A stretch of 64,000 nucleotides of DNA from Schizophyllum amplum (taxonomy: Eukaryota > Basidiomycota > Agaricomycetes > Agaricales > Schizophyllaceae). This document shows, piece by piece, positions 48,201-60,300 of this stretch. The position numbers and the translations under genes were made by a program. The DNA lies in the NCBI GenBank assembly GCA_007026445.1, contig VDMD01000049.1, positions 1-64,000 of the forward strand, written 5' to 3'. The notes below the pieces were generated by a model. It was given only the letters and a program-made list of their open reading frames with translations. It ran no database searches and was not told the origin of the DNA. Numbering within the stretch: position 1 is the first letter of the stretch; each line of letters starts with the position of its first letter.

Positions 48201-49700
48201 AGACTTGAACTTTAGGTGCGTGTCCAAATGCGGATCTTCTCGCAATTGCTGACGACTTCTCCCAGACCTCCCCCAGAACACTGGGGCCCTCGTGAGCCTC
48301 GACGAGAATCTCACCATGACGAACCGCAGGCCAGACTTCAACAAATATCTCACGATACTCAAAACCTCCCGCCTTACATAGTGCGTCACCGCCAGCCTCA
48401 TTGTCCGCCTTCCCCGCCGCGCTTCCGCAAGCAGCAGATGCTCCAGGTCGCCCTTTTTGTCCTCGCCGACTTGCATGGCGTCCGCGGAACATCTGCGCCG
48501 GGAGCAACACTGTCAATCTCTGCTGTTTATATCCTCCAACACGACGATATCGACCATCACCCCCTCCCTCGTCCTTTGTCGCCCCGCGGTCCCTCCGCGG
48601 AAGCCTCTCGCGCTTCTTCTCAACGAGTGGTCCGCCACTTGCGAGCACAGCGCGTCGAAGACTGCAGGTCAGGCGCGGGCGAGAGCACGACCGACCGGCA
48701 ATTTGTCGCTTCCACACCCAGCGATCCCTTCATCGGGCTACCTAGCTGGCAGGTTCAAGGCCGCAGCCTTGTCTACGTGCCGCTTGGGAGTTGCAGCCGA
48801 CCGCACCCCGTTCTCGCTGCACGACACGTCCTCGTCGGGCCTTCGTCGATGGCTTATGCGCGTCGGTAGCCCCTGACTCGACGTACCCGGGATTGCAGGA
48901 AGACAATGCGCGGAAGAGATGGATGTATGCGCGGTCGCTGGATGCTGAAGTTACGCGGATGCTGGACGCTGAAGTTGCGCGGACGCTGGTCGCTGAAGGA
49001 CCGCTCTTCCTTCTTGTTCATGCCACGGTCGTCAGGATCAAACGTCCGACTCCACCCTCATCTTCGCGCTCTACGACTTTGCGTCGAGTGCCGTACGTCG
49101 GGTGCGCGCGAACCGGGTCCGACCGTTTCTATCACGGGAGAGGGCAGTACTCAGAAGACGACGACGCTACGGATCCGATGGTGAAGGTGTGTTGGTCGAT
49201 ATGGGGGGTTAGGAATACATATGACGCTGACCCAAATCCTAAGTAGCGCGAGAGGTCTCGGGATGGCCCATGACACCGTGATGACACCTACTGGTCGCGA
49301 CATAAATTGAAGGACCGCATATGCGAGGAGCAAGGGACGTCGTGCAACGCTCGTCCTTCCCCCCAGTTCACACTTTGTACATCAATTGAATCTACTGCTC
49401 CTCGCTGCCTTCCAACCAGCCATCAAATACCGAGACGCTCGGAATATACAAACGCATCATCCTCATGCTTCAGTGAGCGTCAAGTAATAGTGATGATGCC
49501 GATCGCTTCGCTGACTCGCCCATCAGCCTCGTCGCTGCCTGGCCCTTCCAACAGCAAGTTTGTCCAGGCGACACTGCCCACCAATGGCAGGGCACCTTGG
49601 TTCTCCGCGAACCCGGACATGGTGCACGCATACTTACTGAGACTCCCAATCCGGTCTGCGCCATTCGAACGACGTGTTTCGGGCACCCAGTTTCCGGGCA
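45300..49700. other. 4.4 kb between NLR copy B and SSP2, no confident gene
   Basis: The first 250 bp is the 5' flank of copy B and resembles that of copy C. Beyond this are frames on both strands (for example 48154-48869 on either strand) rich in Arg, Ser and Pro without domains. A reverse copy of the short dispersed repeat lies at 47220-47295. A poly-G tract is at about 46230-46240. Confidence 0.5.
47220..47295 (-). repeat. Dispersed short repeat, reverse copy 4
   Basis: Reverse-orientation member (GAACAAGG...CCCATTGTTCG), more diverged than the others. Confidence 0.5.
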
Positions 49701-49781
49701 GCGTCGGCAGGCTTTCTAAGCACCGTGCTTTACAGGCCGGTGCAGATGGCGACATGGCGGGCCCACCGTCCTCGCGTCGCC

Positions 49782-49788
49782 TTTATAG
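49782..49788 (+). promoter_or_regulatory. TATA-like element of SSP2
   Basis: TTTATAG about 90 bp before the ATG, the same spacing as in SSP3 and SSP4. It is followed by AGCTGC, which resembles the AGCTGG after the other TATA boxes. Confidence 0.5.
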
Positions 49789-49874
49789 AGCTGCGCGTGC
49801 AGGGGATCTCATCAGCACTCCTCTTCGACGCTCTCAATTCCACCCTCACCGTCGAGTCCTCACGTCCATCGCCA

Positions 49875-50354
49875 ATGATGATGAAGTTCGCCGCTCTCGC
49901 TGCCGCCTCTCTCTTCGTCGCTGTCAGCGCGGCGCCCGCCGCCAACGAAGCGCGCCGCATCACGACCACGACGGTCACTGACAACGGCTGCGTATTCTAC
50001 ACCTCGGGCACGGAGACCACGACCTCGACCATCGCTGGATCCACCTACACCTCGGAGGACCCCAGTACGACGACGTTTACGACAACATCCTTCGTTTACC
50101 CTACGGCTGCTGCCGCTGCTGAGGCCAAGGTGCGTTCTCTGCGCTTACGGGCAGATAGTGAAGGTGTCTGACATCCCTGGTAGCGTGACGAGACGATTGT
50201 GGTGAGCGTGGTCTGCGCGGAGACGCGGACGATGAACCCATGGGCCACGACGACGGACCCGGCGGTTGTGACCACAACCACTGCGTATGCGAGCACGGCG
50301 ACATACACGTCGACGTACACGCTCTGCATTCCGGGTCATGCTTGTGAGCTGTAG
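49875..50354 (+). CDS. Small secreted cysteine-containing protein SSP2
   Basis: Exons 49875-50129 and 50184-50354 (intron 54 bp, phase 0) encode 141 residues. The signal peptide 'MMMKFAALAAASLFVAVSAA' is followed by a Thr-rich mature chain with four cysteines: 'NGCVF', 'SVVCAET' and the terminal 'TLCIPGHACEL' (C-x5-C). Three ATG codons stand in a row; the first is used here, but any would serve. It is closest in sequence to SSP1 in the second exon ('NPWATTTDPAVVTTTTAYAS') and shares the intron position with all four paralogues. Function is unknown. It is the first of three family members lying between NLR copies B and C, all transcribed opposite to the NLR genes. Confidence 0.87.
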
Positions 50355-50359
50355 GCGGT

Positions 50360-51480
50360 ACGGATGGTCGGCGTGTGCGCACGGTGCTGCTGATAAACGT
50401 GGGACTCAACTGGTGAGTATCTGACTGAGCTTGGATGTGTTCGTCGTGGCTGACGCTCTTCTGGGGAAAGAAGTGGGCGTTGTTTGCTGTCCACAACCCG
50501 CGGTATCCAGTGACCGACGGGCGGGATGAAGTCGCTTGCGTGGGGTGCCCTCGACGATGTTCATTGGAAGTCCATATTCACGGGAGGCTTCAGTTCGCGC
50601 TTTGCGACTGCTGCGAGTCAAAAATGGGCTGTCTACAATCGTATATCGTTATACCACGGCAAATCCCTAGCACGATGAAAGAAGCTCGGCGAAAAAATGA
50701 ATAAGTCGAACGTGACAGCCACTGACAGTGACAAGGCGCAGAAAAACAATGGGACTGACCCAAACGAGCGGTCATGCAAACAGAGACAAAGAAGAGTCGA
50801 TTTCGTTCTGCACAGTCATCTTCACAGACTCCACATCGTCATTGTCCAATACGGCGCGGCGGAAGCGGAGGTCTCCAGCAGCTTCTTCATCGAGCTGAAT
50901 CATCTCGCCATCGGCTGCTCTGGCGTGCGTGGTCATCTACCTTCGGCGGCGCTCTGCTCTTCGTGAAGGCATGCATGCAGCGCACGGTTCCGGTGGCCAG
51001 TTCTTACCAGATCAAGGCCGCAGAACGCTCTCCAGTGAGAGCAAGCGCGATGAGAGGACATAGCACCCCGTCGATATATACGCTTGAGATGGAGGAAAGC
51101 ACGATGTCAGTCGCTACATCGAGCCTGCGTGTCATGCCGGAGGCAACTGTGCGCCTCGCAAAACTAACGTAGTTGCTCAGCGAGCTCCCAAACCACTATC
51201 ACAAAAGCCCTCCACCGGTCGTCGACATTCCGGCGACCAGGACCTGAAACAGCAGGCCTACACAGGGCCTACATACGCTCTTCTTCGCCGACCAGACCGT
51301 CTCTCGACGCCCGTTCTTCCCCGTCCGTCTATAAATGATGCTCGTACATTGATTCAGTCCAATGATTGCCTCTCACACTGAAGATCTTCCGGCATTCACA
51401 AACGCGCGCGCGCGCGCGCTGGACCTGCAAACGTATACTATTTCTGTGAGCATAATGTCATCGCGATGACGCCGCCTCTC
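50360..51480. other. Intergenic region with one short dispersed repeat
   Basis: No confident gene. A direct copy of the short repeat lies at about 50738-50815. A run of alternating CG (about 18 bp) is at 51402-51419. Confidence 0.5.
50738..50815 (+). repeat. Dispersed short repeat, copy 5
   Basis: CAGAAAAACAATGGGACTGA...; the right end is less well preserved than in the other direct copies. Confidence 0.6.
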
Positions 51481-51688
51481 TCTAGCTCATCGTCTGCTAC
51501 ACCCACCGCCATGCATGCAAGCTCGGTTAGCAGCATCCGCGGAGGTGATGGCATGCGACGCCGCACCTGCAGCACCCACGCTCCCAGCATGACCTGCGCC
51601 CATGACCACCAGTCGACGACGTCTTCTTGGCGCCCGCCGTCGACGCCGCTGAACTCTGGCGACATGGATGTACCGCACCGTACTTGCA

Positions 51689-51694
51689 TATATA
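51689..51694 (+). promoter_or_regulatory. TATA box of SSP3
   Basis: TATATA followed by GCTGGAG, 93 bp before the ATG. The same TATATAGCTGGAG string precedes SSP4. Confidence 0.6.
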
Positions 51695-51781
51695 GCTGGA
51701 GGAGAGAGAAGCTGGCACTCACTCTGCAGTTTTTTTAACGCTCTTTCCTTCGCTTTTGATCTCTCACGCCCGTCACCAAAG

Positions 51782-52243
51782 ATGTTCAAGCTCGCCATCC
51801 TCGCCTCCCTGCTCGTCGCCGTCAGCGCCATCCCTGCCGCCGACCTGGCCGCGCGTGCCCGCGTGACTGAGACGATCACCGACAACGGGTGCGTTCAGTA
51901 CGTCGCGGGTCAGGGGACGGAGACACACACCGTCCCCGCGACCACTACCACGGTGCATGACCCTCGCACGACGTCGGTGACGACGACCAAGTCTGTCTAC
52001 CCCCCTGGCTTGAAGGTGTGTTCGGGCGCAATTGGAGGCCAGCTGGCGAGTGGCTGACTCGGTCAATAGCGCGAGCAGACGACTATCGAAGAGGTCGTGG
52101 TCTGTGGGAGCACGCAGACGTACTTGACGGCGACGACGACCGTTGCGGACCCGACGATCACGGCCACCAGGACCGCGTTCGCGAGCACGGAGACGTTCAC
52201 TGCGACGTACACGCTCTGCGTTGGCGAGAACGTATGCGCTTGA
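51782..52243 (+). CDS. Small secreted cysteine-containing protein SSP3
   Basis: Exons 51782-52015 and 52070-52243 (54 bp intron) encode 135 residues. The signal peptide 'MFKLAILASLLVAVSAIPAA' is followed by a short 'ADLAARAR' stretch that could be a propeptide ending in basic residues, then a Thr-rich mature part. Cysteines are at 37, 90, 128 and 134, ending in 'TLCVGENVCA'. It is almost the same as SSP4: the first 27 residues are identical and most differences fall between residues 28 and 50 and just after the intron. Secretion is inferred. An activity cannot be assigned. Confidence 0.88.
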
Positions 52244-52973
52244 GGTGATTTCGTTGGAACCTGAGGGGATCTCATTGGGACAACCGGCATAGAAGTTATG
52301 TGGATCATACAATATGACAGCCAGGCAGGATCGTAGCCGCGCGTCACTGATGTATGTACCTACACTGCCGGCGAGTGCATTATTTATGTTGGGTCCGGTC
52401 AGCGTCTATATATTGGACTGTTGTTGTGCTGCATTCAATGTCGTATTACTATCAGTCGGTTTGGCATCCTCGGCCAGGTCATCTTATGGTGGAAGTCAGA
52501 AGAACGCTCGTCGCCCAAGGTCGCCAGACTTACATAAATGAGCGACTTTCCAGGCCGTGCTCGTTGAGATCGCCATCGCATATGATACACTGGCGTGTCT
52601 ATCGTCGAGACGTCGAGGCGAAACACCCTCATGTCATTGCACCAGACCACATCTTGAGATACAAGTGTACTTACTCGACTGCCATATGTGCAGGGAGCCT
52701 CGACAACAGCGGATATGCCACGTAATTTGAACGGTCCCCATGAATATGCTGCATGGCGCGCTCCACAGCGCTGCTCCTGCGCGTCACCGTAGGCGACTTG
52801 AGCGTCGCTGCTGCGAAGAAAGCAGTCGCGACTGCCAAAAGAGAACGCTATCGCCAAAAAGAGACCGCTACCGCCAAGAAGAGCAAATTTGATAAGCGGT
52901 CGAGGTGGAGTACTTAGCGTCCTCGGAACGCGCTTGCGGAGATTTTGGTGGAAGTTGACGTCGAGTCATCCAT

Positions 52974-53105
52974 GTTGATGCGGAGAGTTATCGAAGGTGA
53001 CGCCGAGAGCCAGCGAAGGTGACGCCGAGAGCCAGCGAAGGTGACGCCGAGTGCCGTTGAAGGTGACGCCGAGAGCCATCGATGTTGATGCCAAAAGTCG
53101 TCTGA
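52974..53105. repeat. 22 bp minisatellite, 6 units
   Basis: Direct units of GGTGACGCCGAGAGCCAGCG plus AA and variants (outer units begin GTTGATGC). The period equals that of the unrelated minisatellite at 33408-33583. Confidence 0.8.
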
Positions 53106-53399
53106 AGCGGACGAAGGTCGTGCGAGAGCGTCCCTCGCCATAGGGAAAGACATCTCTTGATGATGGCGTGCAGGGCCGTCGTCGTGTATGATACTGTACA
53201 TCGGGTCTGCGCGCGGGATCCAGGTCATCTGCTCGACAGCGTTCGACGCACGCGTACCAGCATCAGCGAGATAGACGGGGCGCAGCGAGTATGCTCGACG
53301 AGCGTTCCGATCGTGCGCGAGTAGATGATTGGGTGATTCCGAGAAGCCGTCTTCGGACACGTACGCGAGGAGTCTATATGAACACGCACGCGATACTTT

Positions 53400-54300
53400 T
53401 TCACTGCATCTTCTGCTTTCGCCTATCTGAGATCGGCGATATGTAGCCGTCGACATGTAGGTTGGCGTATACAGGAAGACAAACGCACCGCGTCTTAGGC
53501 CAGGTCTGAGATGTCCTCATTCGAGCGCGGCAGTCTTCAGCGAGCAGCCCGTCCAGCACCGCACCTATGCTGGAAACTGGTCGATCGAGTTGCTTTATCT
53601 TGCCCCCACCTGTAGGGACAACTGATTGGGTCATCAGAGCTAGAGCGTAGAGAATAGAAATCCCGCGCACCAGAGTTCCGACGAGGTATTACTGTCGCCT
53701 TAAGTAATCTCCGTAGCCCAGGAGAAGCAGGCGGACCTATCTGCAGAGCGTCATTGTCATGGGGTCCGGCGCGGCAAGCCGACAGACAATCGCGGAGGAG
53801 AACATCCAGCGCGTTTGCGTGCTGTGCGAGCACCTACAGGCGTCGCGGTCAGGTTCAATTGCAGAGCTGAAGACAGAGGCAATACGCACGTTAGACGACC
53901 ATGCGGCAATCGTTCTATTTCCTGTCCGTTCCCAATCTCGTAAGTACGGCCCATACGAAGCAAAGTCGAACATCAATATATGCGGCAGCCCTTCAGGATA
54001 TCCCGAGGGAGGCGGCCGTCTTCGAAACTCCACTGTTGAGGCGACGAGGATCAACATCAAGATGAAGGCCCACTTTACTGAAGCTCGAGGTTTGATGATT
54101 GAATGTTGAAGATCGACATGACGGTTGAGAACAAAGCTGCAGCGCTTGGGCCGCCGTAGCGCCAGTCGCGGCCGGAACTGCGGTCCGGAGGCAACCAAGC
54201 GGGATCAAACAAAAGCAAGCAACAGCCGTTGTGCGTCGCGGCCAGGTTGCAGCTCAAGCACGCACTCTTGTCGCCTTTCATTATCTTTGGATATGAGCCT
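53400..54300 (-). pseudogene. Decayed gene block, duplicate of 31.2-32.0 kb
   Basis: Shares several hundred bases of similarity with 31200-32000. Minus-strand pieces include 'SVKWAFILMLILVASTVEF' (hydrophobic, near 54070) and an out-of-frame acidic C-terminal segment near 53520. No intact frame. As for the other copy, a degenerate multi-span membrane protein is the likeliest reading, with low certainty. Confidence 0.4.
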
Positions 54301-54819
54301 CCTACATGCCCAAATTACGAAGAGGTACTCTGAGCGCGCGGTGCGCTTGAGCGAGTAGGGTGACCACTGACCAAACAATAGCACTGCAAGAGCCGCTCAT
54401 TCAATCTCTCATCGTCGGCCCCAAACGTTGCCTGAGCTATAAATTATGGTATGTATGAGTTCTTGATTTCCTACATAGAAATCTGGAGGACCTTCAATGG
54501 ACTTAGTCTGCGCAGGATATCGACCATGTCCTATCACCGATGGCTTCGGAGAATCAGAATTGGGCGAGCGTAAGATGCATGCTCATCTTCTGCTGCCCCA
54601 CGACTAAGCATCTGTAATCTTTCAGGCATGGACAATGTCCGCAGACGCAATAGCATGCGATGCCGCACTCGAAAGCAGCTCGAAGCACACACACTCCCAG
54701 CATAACCTGCGCCCTGGATTACTGGACGACAACGCTTTCTGTACGCCCGTCGTCGATTCGCGACGCCGCGACCCAAGTTTGGCGACATGACGGCTCCATG
54801 CACCCGCGCCGTCCTTGCT

Positions 54820-54826
54820 TATATAG
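54820..54826 (+). promoter_or_regulatory. TATA box of SSP4
   Basis: TATATAG followed by CTGGAG, 88 bp before the ATG. Confidence 0.6.
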
Positions 54827-54907
54827 CTGGAGAGACGTTGGCCAGCACTCACTGCACACTTCTGACGCTCTTCCCCCGCCGTCGATCTCTCACGTTCGTC
54901 GCCAAAG

Positions 54908-55375
54908 ATGTTCAAGCTCGCCATCCTCGCCTCCTTGCTCGTCGCCGTCAGCGCCATCCCTGCCGCCGACCTGGCCGCGCGTGCCCGCACGACTGAGACG
55001 ATCACCGACTACGGTTGTGTCCAGTACGTCGAGGTCCCGGGGACGGAGACCCAAACCGTTCCTGCGACCACTACCACGGTGCATGACCCTCGCACAACGT
55101 CGGTCACGACGATTCAGTCTGTCTATCCCCCCGGGATGAAGGTGTGCTCAAATCGCTATCAAAGACTAGCTGCGAGTGACTGACTTGGTCGATAGCGTCA
55201 GGGGGGCTGGGACACGATTGTAGAGAGCGTGGTCTGTGCGAAGACGCAGCCGTACCTGGCGGCGACGACGGTCTACGCGGACCCGACGATCACGGCCACC
55301 AGGACCGCGTTTGCGAGCACGGAGACGTTCACGGAGACGTACACGCTCTGCGTCGGCGAGAATGTATGCGCTTGA
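54908..55375 (+). CDS. Small secreted cysteine-containing protein SSP4
   Basis: Exons 54908-55141 and 55196-55375 (54 bp intron) encode 137 residues. It has the same signal peptide and 'ADLAARAR' segment as SSP3, and the same four-cysteine pattern with terminal 'TLCVGENVCA'. Two extra residues ('GG' in 'RQGGWDTIVE') lie just after the intron. It is a recent duplicate of SSP3, since promoter, intron and 3' DNA are also alike. The mature part between the first and second cysteine shows most of the replacements ('YGCVQYVEVPGTETQ' here). Function unknown. Confidence 0.88.
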
Positions 55376-55579
55376 GGTGGTCTCGCCTGGTCCTGAGGCG
55401 AACTTGTTGGGACAATCGGCTTGGGAAAAATCATTGGGAAGGATACAACACGGCAGCCAGGCAGGATCATAGCCGCGCGTCACTGATGTATTTCCTACAC
55501 AGCCGGAGAGCTTATTTATGTCGGGGTCGGTCTGTGTTCATATATTGGACTGTTGTTGTGCTGCATTGGGACTTGTGAG

Positions 55580-57370
55580 CTGAGCGAGGTGGCATTCTCG
55601 AAGAAGTCATCCTACGGGGAGAGTCAGAACATTGAGGATCACATCGTGAGCGCGAGTGGGATACATAATTGGGTCAAGATGAGACGTGCGCGGGCGAAGA
55701 GATCTCAACAGCAAGCAGGACGCACGAGAGACAAAAGCCAAGGGGAGCAGAATCAGAAAACAGAGAAAGCGAAATAGCAGTCTTCGAGGCAGACCAAGGA
55801 ACAACAGCAAGAGATGAACATGATAGTACCGAAAGCAGAAAGAGACGCACCTGTTCGTCCATGGATATCGAGTCGCGAGACCGTACGCCATATCAGTTAT
55901 CTGGGATCCCAATGGAGTCGTTCATGAGCTTCAATTTCGCCGATATCCGTTCGAGGGACGTTGACGCGAAGCATGTTACTTACAAGGAGCAGCCGGAGGT
56001 CAGAATACTGAGAGCGCCTAGCGTAGCCCAGGGCACAAGTTCTCATCGATAAAGCTTGAAGTCATTACTCGCGGCGCCCATGATGATGTTCATTGGAAGA
56101 TTATGTTCACGAGATGCTCGTGTTCACGCCTATTTCGCGACTGCTGCATGCAAGAGCAAGCTGGCCGCACTCGGTTATCAAGCACAGAGATTGAGCGTTG
56201 AAGTATGTCTGGCGAGGGACAAGCACAAGTTGAACATGACGGTCGAGAACAATGCGCAGAAGAACAATAAGACTGACCAAAACGAGCCATCGGCCAAGCA
56301 CGAGCAAACAACGGTCGCTCTTGTTCTGTACCTTCATCTTCAGACTTCACATTGCTGTTTCGCTGCGGCTTGTGCGCGATGTGGACCTCCATATAGTCCC
56401 GCTGTAGCCGCAGACATGCTCGTGGACATGTAGCGCAGTAGGCCCCTGGAGAACTCTAGCTGAGCTTGGGCGTCCGCCAGGCTCGCGGCGAGACGCGTCT
56501 CCGGTCCTCAGGCAGACCCTCGGAGCATATAAGGTGCTTATGATAGACATACCATTGATGTGAAATACCAGGGGCTACAGGCGGACACGCGAACTTTCGG
56601 TGCGTGCTCTTCTATTGCCGTCATCGCTATTGGCTGACCTCTGGCGCGCCATGGCGTTTGACGATCGTCTATGAACATTACTGGCCCCCTTAGCGCTTCC
56701 CTATCATCAGCGAGCTCCCATGCCGGTCTAAGGAAGCGAAGTCAGGGATTGGGGGAGGCGGCGGATGTCGGATGCGCCTTATGACGCTCGAACGGGAACC
56801 AGGACCTACGGTGCGTCCTTCTCTTGCCCCAAACATCCTCCGTCGCTGACCAAGCTCTCTCTAGACGTATAGACGACCGTATATATGTACTCGTACCGTC
56901 ATATAACACAATACATCATCTTTTGGAATCATGCCGGCCCTCTTTGCACACGCGACCTGCCTGCAACCCATGTGCGGAGTTGAACTTGATCAACCTGATG
57001 CGCGCTCTCTACGTACTCCCTCATGGTACGGACGACCCGGCGCCTTGACGAGCAAACGTCCCGCGCTGCAGCACCTTGATCATTCTCAGTCGACGGCGAA
57101 CTTCGCGACCTCGACAATGATGCTATGTTCCAGATGTAAGTACCGTGTGGCCGGTATAGAACTTTGACTACAGCATCAATATCAGCCATACGGTCGTCTT
57201 CCGCCTCCGCGACGTTGTCCTCGACCGCGATGTCGCCTACGACCACGCCATCATCTTCGTCTTCATTACCATCCTCCGCCTCTCATCTGCATCGTGTACA
57301 ACTTCTCCACATTGATGTTGTCCTAGCGGACGCTGCGGACAAGCATGCCTCCGTCCCTCCTCGCGCGACG
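55580..57370. other. 3' flank of NLR copy C, no confident gene
   Basis: Contains a direct copy of the short dispersed repeat at about 56256-56335 and DNA resembling the 3' flanks of copies A and B. A Glu/Arg-rich frame at 55669-56052 has no domain. Confidence 0.45.
56256..56335 (+). repeat. Dispersed short repeat, copy 6
   Basis: AGAAGAACAATAAGACTGAC...GCTCTTGTTCTG. It lies 1.1 kb beyond the 3' end of NLR copy C, much as copies 1 and 3 lie beyond A and B. Confidence 0.7.
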
Positions 57371-57379
57371 TCGTTCTCG

Positions 57380-60300
57380 CTAACCCTCGGCTGGCGCCTC
57401 GTCTCGTTCGCCTCCTTCCGCTACCTCATCCGCTCCCGAGTCCACTGCCGTCTCCGCAACTCGTGAGCTCGACTCCGTCGCTCCGGACAGTAGCAGCATC
57501 CGGAAGATGCACTCGCGCAGACCGGGGCCATCTGACTGTGACAGCCTTGCTAAATTGTCATAGAGAGCCTCTAGCGGTGTCCTGCCGTCGTCGTCCTGGG
57601 CGTTCACGTCGCAGTTCCGCTCGATTAACAGGCGAACAGCTGCCTCCTGGAGAAAGTATACGGCGGCATGCAAAGGCCTCCAACCACCCCGTTTCCCATC
57701 GTCGACATCCGCGCCGTGGTCGAGGAGAAGTCGGGCAGCCTCGAGGCTATCCATCTGTGCTGCGAGGTGAAGTGGTGTCCAATCCATATTGGTGCGAGCA
57801 GCGAGATCTGCACCTCTGTCAATGAGGAGTCGGCAAACGTCGAGGTGATTGTCCTGCGCTGCGAGGTGGAGCGGTGTCCACCCATCCTCTTCGTGTGCCT
57901 CGATATCCGCACCATGGTCTAGTAATAGTCGGGCAGCCTCGACGTGGTCATCCTGCGCTACGATGTGGAGGGGTGTCCACTGCTCATCGTTGCGTGCATG
58001 AACATCCGCATTGTGGTCGAGGAGGAGTCGGATGACCTCGAGGTTATTCTTGTCCGCTGCGACATGGAGGGGTGTCCGCTGTGTATTGGTGCGTGCATCT
58101 GCATCGGTACCCCGCTCGAGGAGGACCAAGGCAACGTCGCGATGACCGTTACGCGCTGCAATGTGAAGGGGTGTTAACCGTCTACTGTCCTGCGCAGCGA
58201 CATCCGCGCCATGGTCGAGGAGGAGTCTGGCGACCTCGAGGTGACCGTCTTGCGCTGCGAGATGGAGGGATGTTCGCTGGTCATTGTCGCGCACATCGAT
58301 ATCCGCACCATGATCGAGGAGAAGTCGGACAGCCTCGAGGTGACCGTTCTGTGATGCGAAATGTAGAAGTGACCGCTGCTTATCAGCGCGTGCCTCGACA
58401 TCCGCGCCTCGGTCGATGAGGAATCGTATAACATTGAGGTCACCTATCTGCACTGCTAGATGGAGGGATGTCCGCCCACCTTCCTCGCGCGCCTCGATAT
58501 CCGCATAGTGGTCAATGAGCAGTCGGGCAATCTGGAAATGACCGTTGTCCGCTGCGAAGTGGAGGGGGGTCCCTCGCATATTGGCGCGTGCCTCGAGGTC
58601 TGCACCTTGGTCGAGGAGGAGTCGGGCAACTTCAAGGTGACCGTTCTGTGATGCAAGATGTAGTGGTGTCCGCTGCTCATCAGCGCGTGCCTCTACATCC
58701 GCGCCTTGGTCGATGAGGAGTCGGACAACGCCGAGGGCACCTATCTGCACTGCCATATGGAGGGATGTCCAGCCATCCTCCGCGCGCGCCTCGACATCTG
58801 CACTGTGGTCAATGAGCAGTTGGGCAATATGGAAATGACCATTGTCCGCTGCGAGGTGGAGGGGGGTCTCTCCTGTTGTCTTGAGTACCTCAACATCTGC
58901 ACCGTGGTCGAGGAGAAGTCGAGCAACCTCGAGGCGACCGTTCTGCGCTGCTATGTGGAGAGGGGTCCCTCGCTTTTTGGTGCGTGCCTCCAAGTCTGCA
59001 CCATGGTCGAGGAGGAGTCGGGCACTCTCGAGGTGACCGTCCTGCGCTGCGCAATGGAGGGATGTCCACTGGTCATTGTCGCGCGCATTGACATCTGCAC
59101 CATGGTTGATGAGGAGACGAGCGACATTGACATGTCTGTATTGAACAGCAAAGAAGAGCGGTGTCGAGCCGTATCCATCTACAGCATCGATTGTGGCACC
59201 CCTGTTGACCAGGATATGTAAAAGCTCGACTGAATTCCGGTGTGCAGCCAGATGAAGAGGTGTGCAGTGATCTTCGGCGGAGGCATCAACCACAGAGGAA
59301 TCGAGGAATATGGGGGCCGTTGCCTCAAGATGATCATCGAATTCGGTAAAAGTCATTTCCGCCGCTCGCAGAGACTTGGCTCGCCCATTGATGTCGGCTC
59401 CAAATCGGTCGATAAGCAGTGTTGTGAGTAGGACGCTGCCCGTTTGAACCGCAGGGTACAGAGACATGGTGATCACGTCTTTCCGAATACTGTTTGCGAA
59501 AGTGTTGACGACATCCTGCGTGAGATCACCGGGCCAGTCTCTGTCGAAATCGACCTTCGTAAAATAGAAGACCCATGTCCATATTAGATGGTGGACATGC
59601 TCGCGCGAAAGAAGCTCCGTGTCTGCGCGGATATACGCGAGGCATGTGCGAGTCATTGCCGCGTATGCTGCGCTGGTATTGATGTGAAAGTACTTGGTAG
59701 CCGGGAGCCTGAGGGAATCCTTCGGGGGATTCAGGAGGTGATCTTTGACAGAGGCATGTACGACGCGAACTTCGCCATCGCGTACGTTCACGAATGTGGA
59801 CCCCGCAAGAGCGACCACATAGTCAGCAGATGAAGTCACAGAGGCGTCGTAGATGGGCATGCGGTTCGAGTAGTCGAAAGACATCAGGTGAGCGAATTCC
59901 GCTACTGTGAGTGGTTTGACGGCCAGGACAGCCCACACAAGCAAATTGCGAACAGACGCGCGCGCGCCTGTCTTGTATATGCGAGCCAAAACGTCATCAT
60001 AGTGACTTGCCAGTGTTCCCGGGGATTCATTCAGGCGGCGCAGAACCTCAAAGGGTATACCGGCGATATCGATGAGCTCCCGCACCTGTAGAACGGCCCA
60101 GCGAAAGCTAGAGTAATCAGCACTGCGGGCAATAACATCATATTGGACCTTTCGTACTTGCCATCCGCGCCTTCACTGAGCTTGTCGCTCACCAAAGACT
60201 TGTTGCTGACCTTGCTCAGTAGACCGCCTTCGGCAAGGGACGCGGCGAGGAGAATCTTGATGTCGCCGGTAACTCGCTCCTCATTCATAGCGATATGTGC

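Larger units (their letters stand above)
51480..52450 (+). repeat. Duplicated block containing SSP3
   Basis: Similar to 54600-55570 through promoter, both exons, the intron and the 3' region (shared 'ATATTGGACTGTTGTTGTGC' downstream). The two blocks are about 3.1 kb apart in direct orientation. Confidence 0.75.
54600..55570 (+). repeat. Duplicated block containing SSP4
   Basis: Partner of 51480-52450; see that entry. Similarity starts about 300 bp before the SSP4 ATG. Confidence 0.75.

Noticed and set aside
48154..48869. Long frames on both strands as a gene
   Set aside because: Both strands are open at once in GC-rich DNA, with no domain, intron signal or paralogue.
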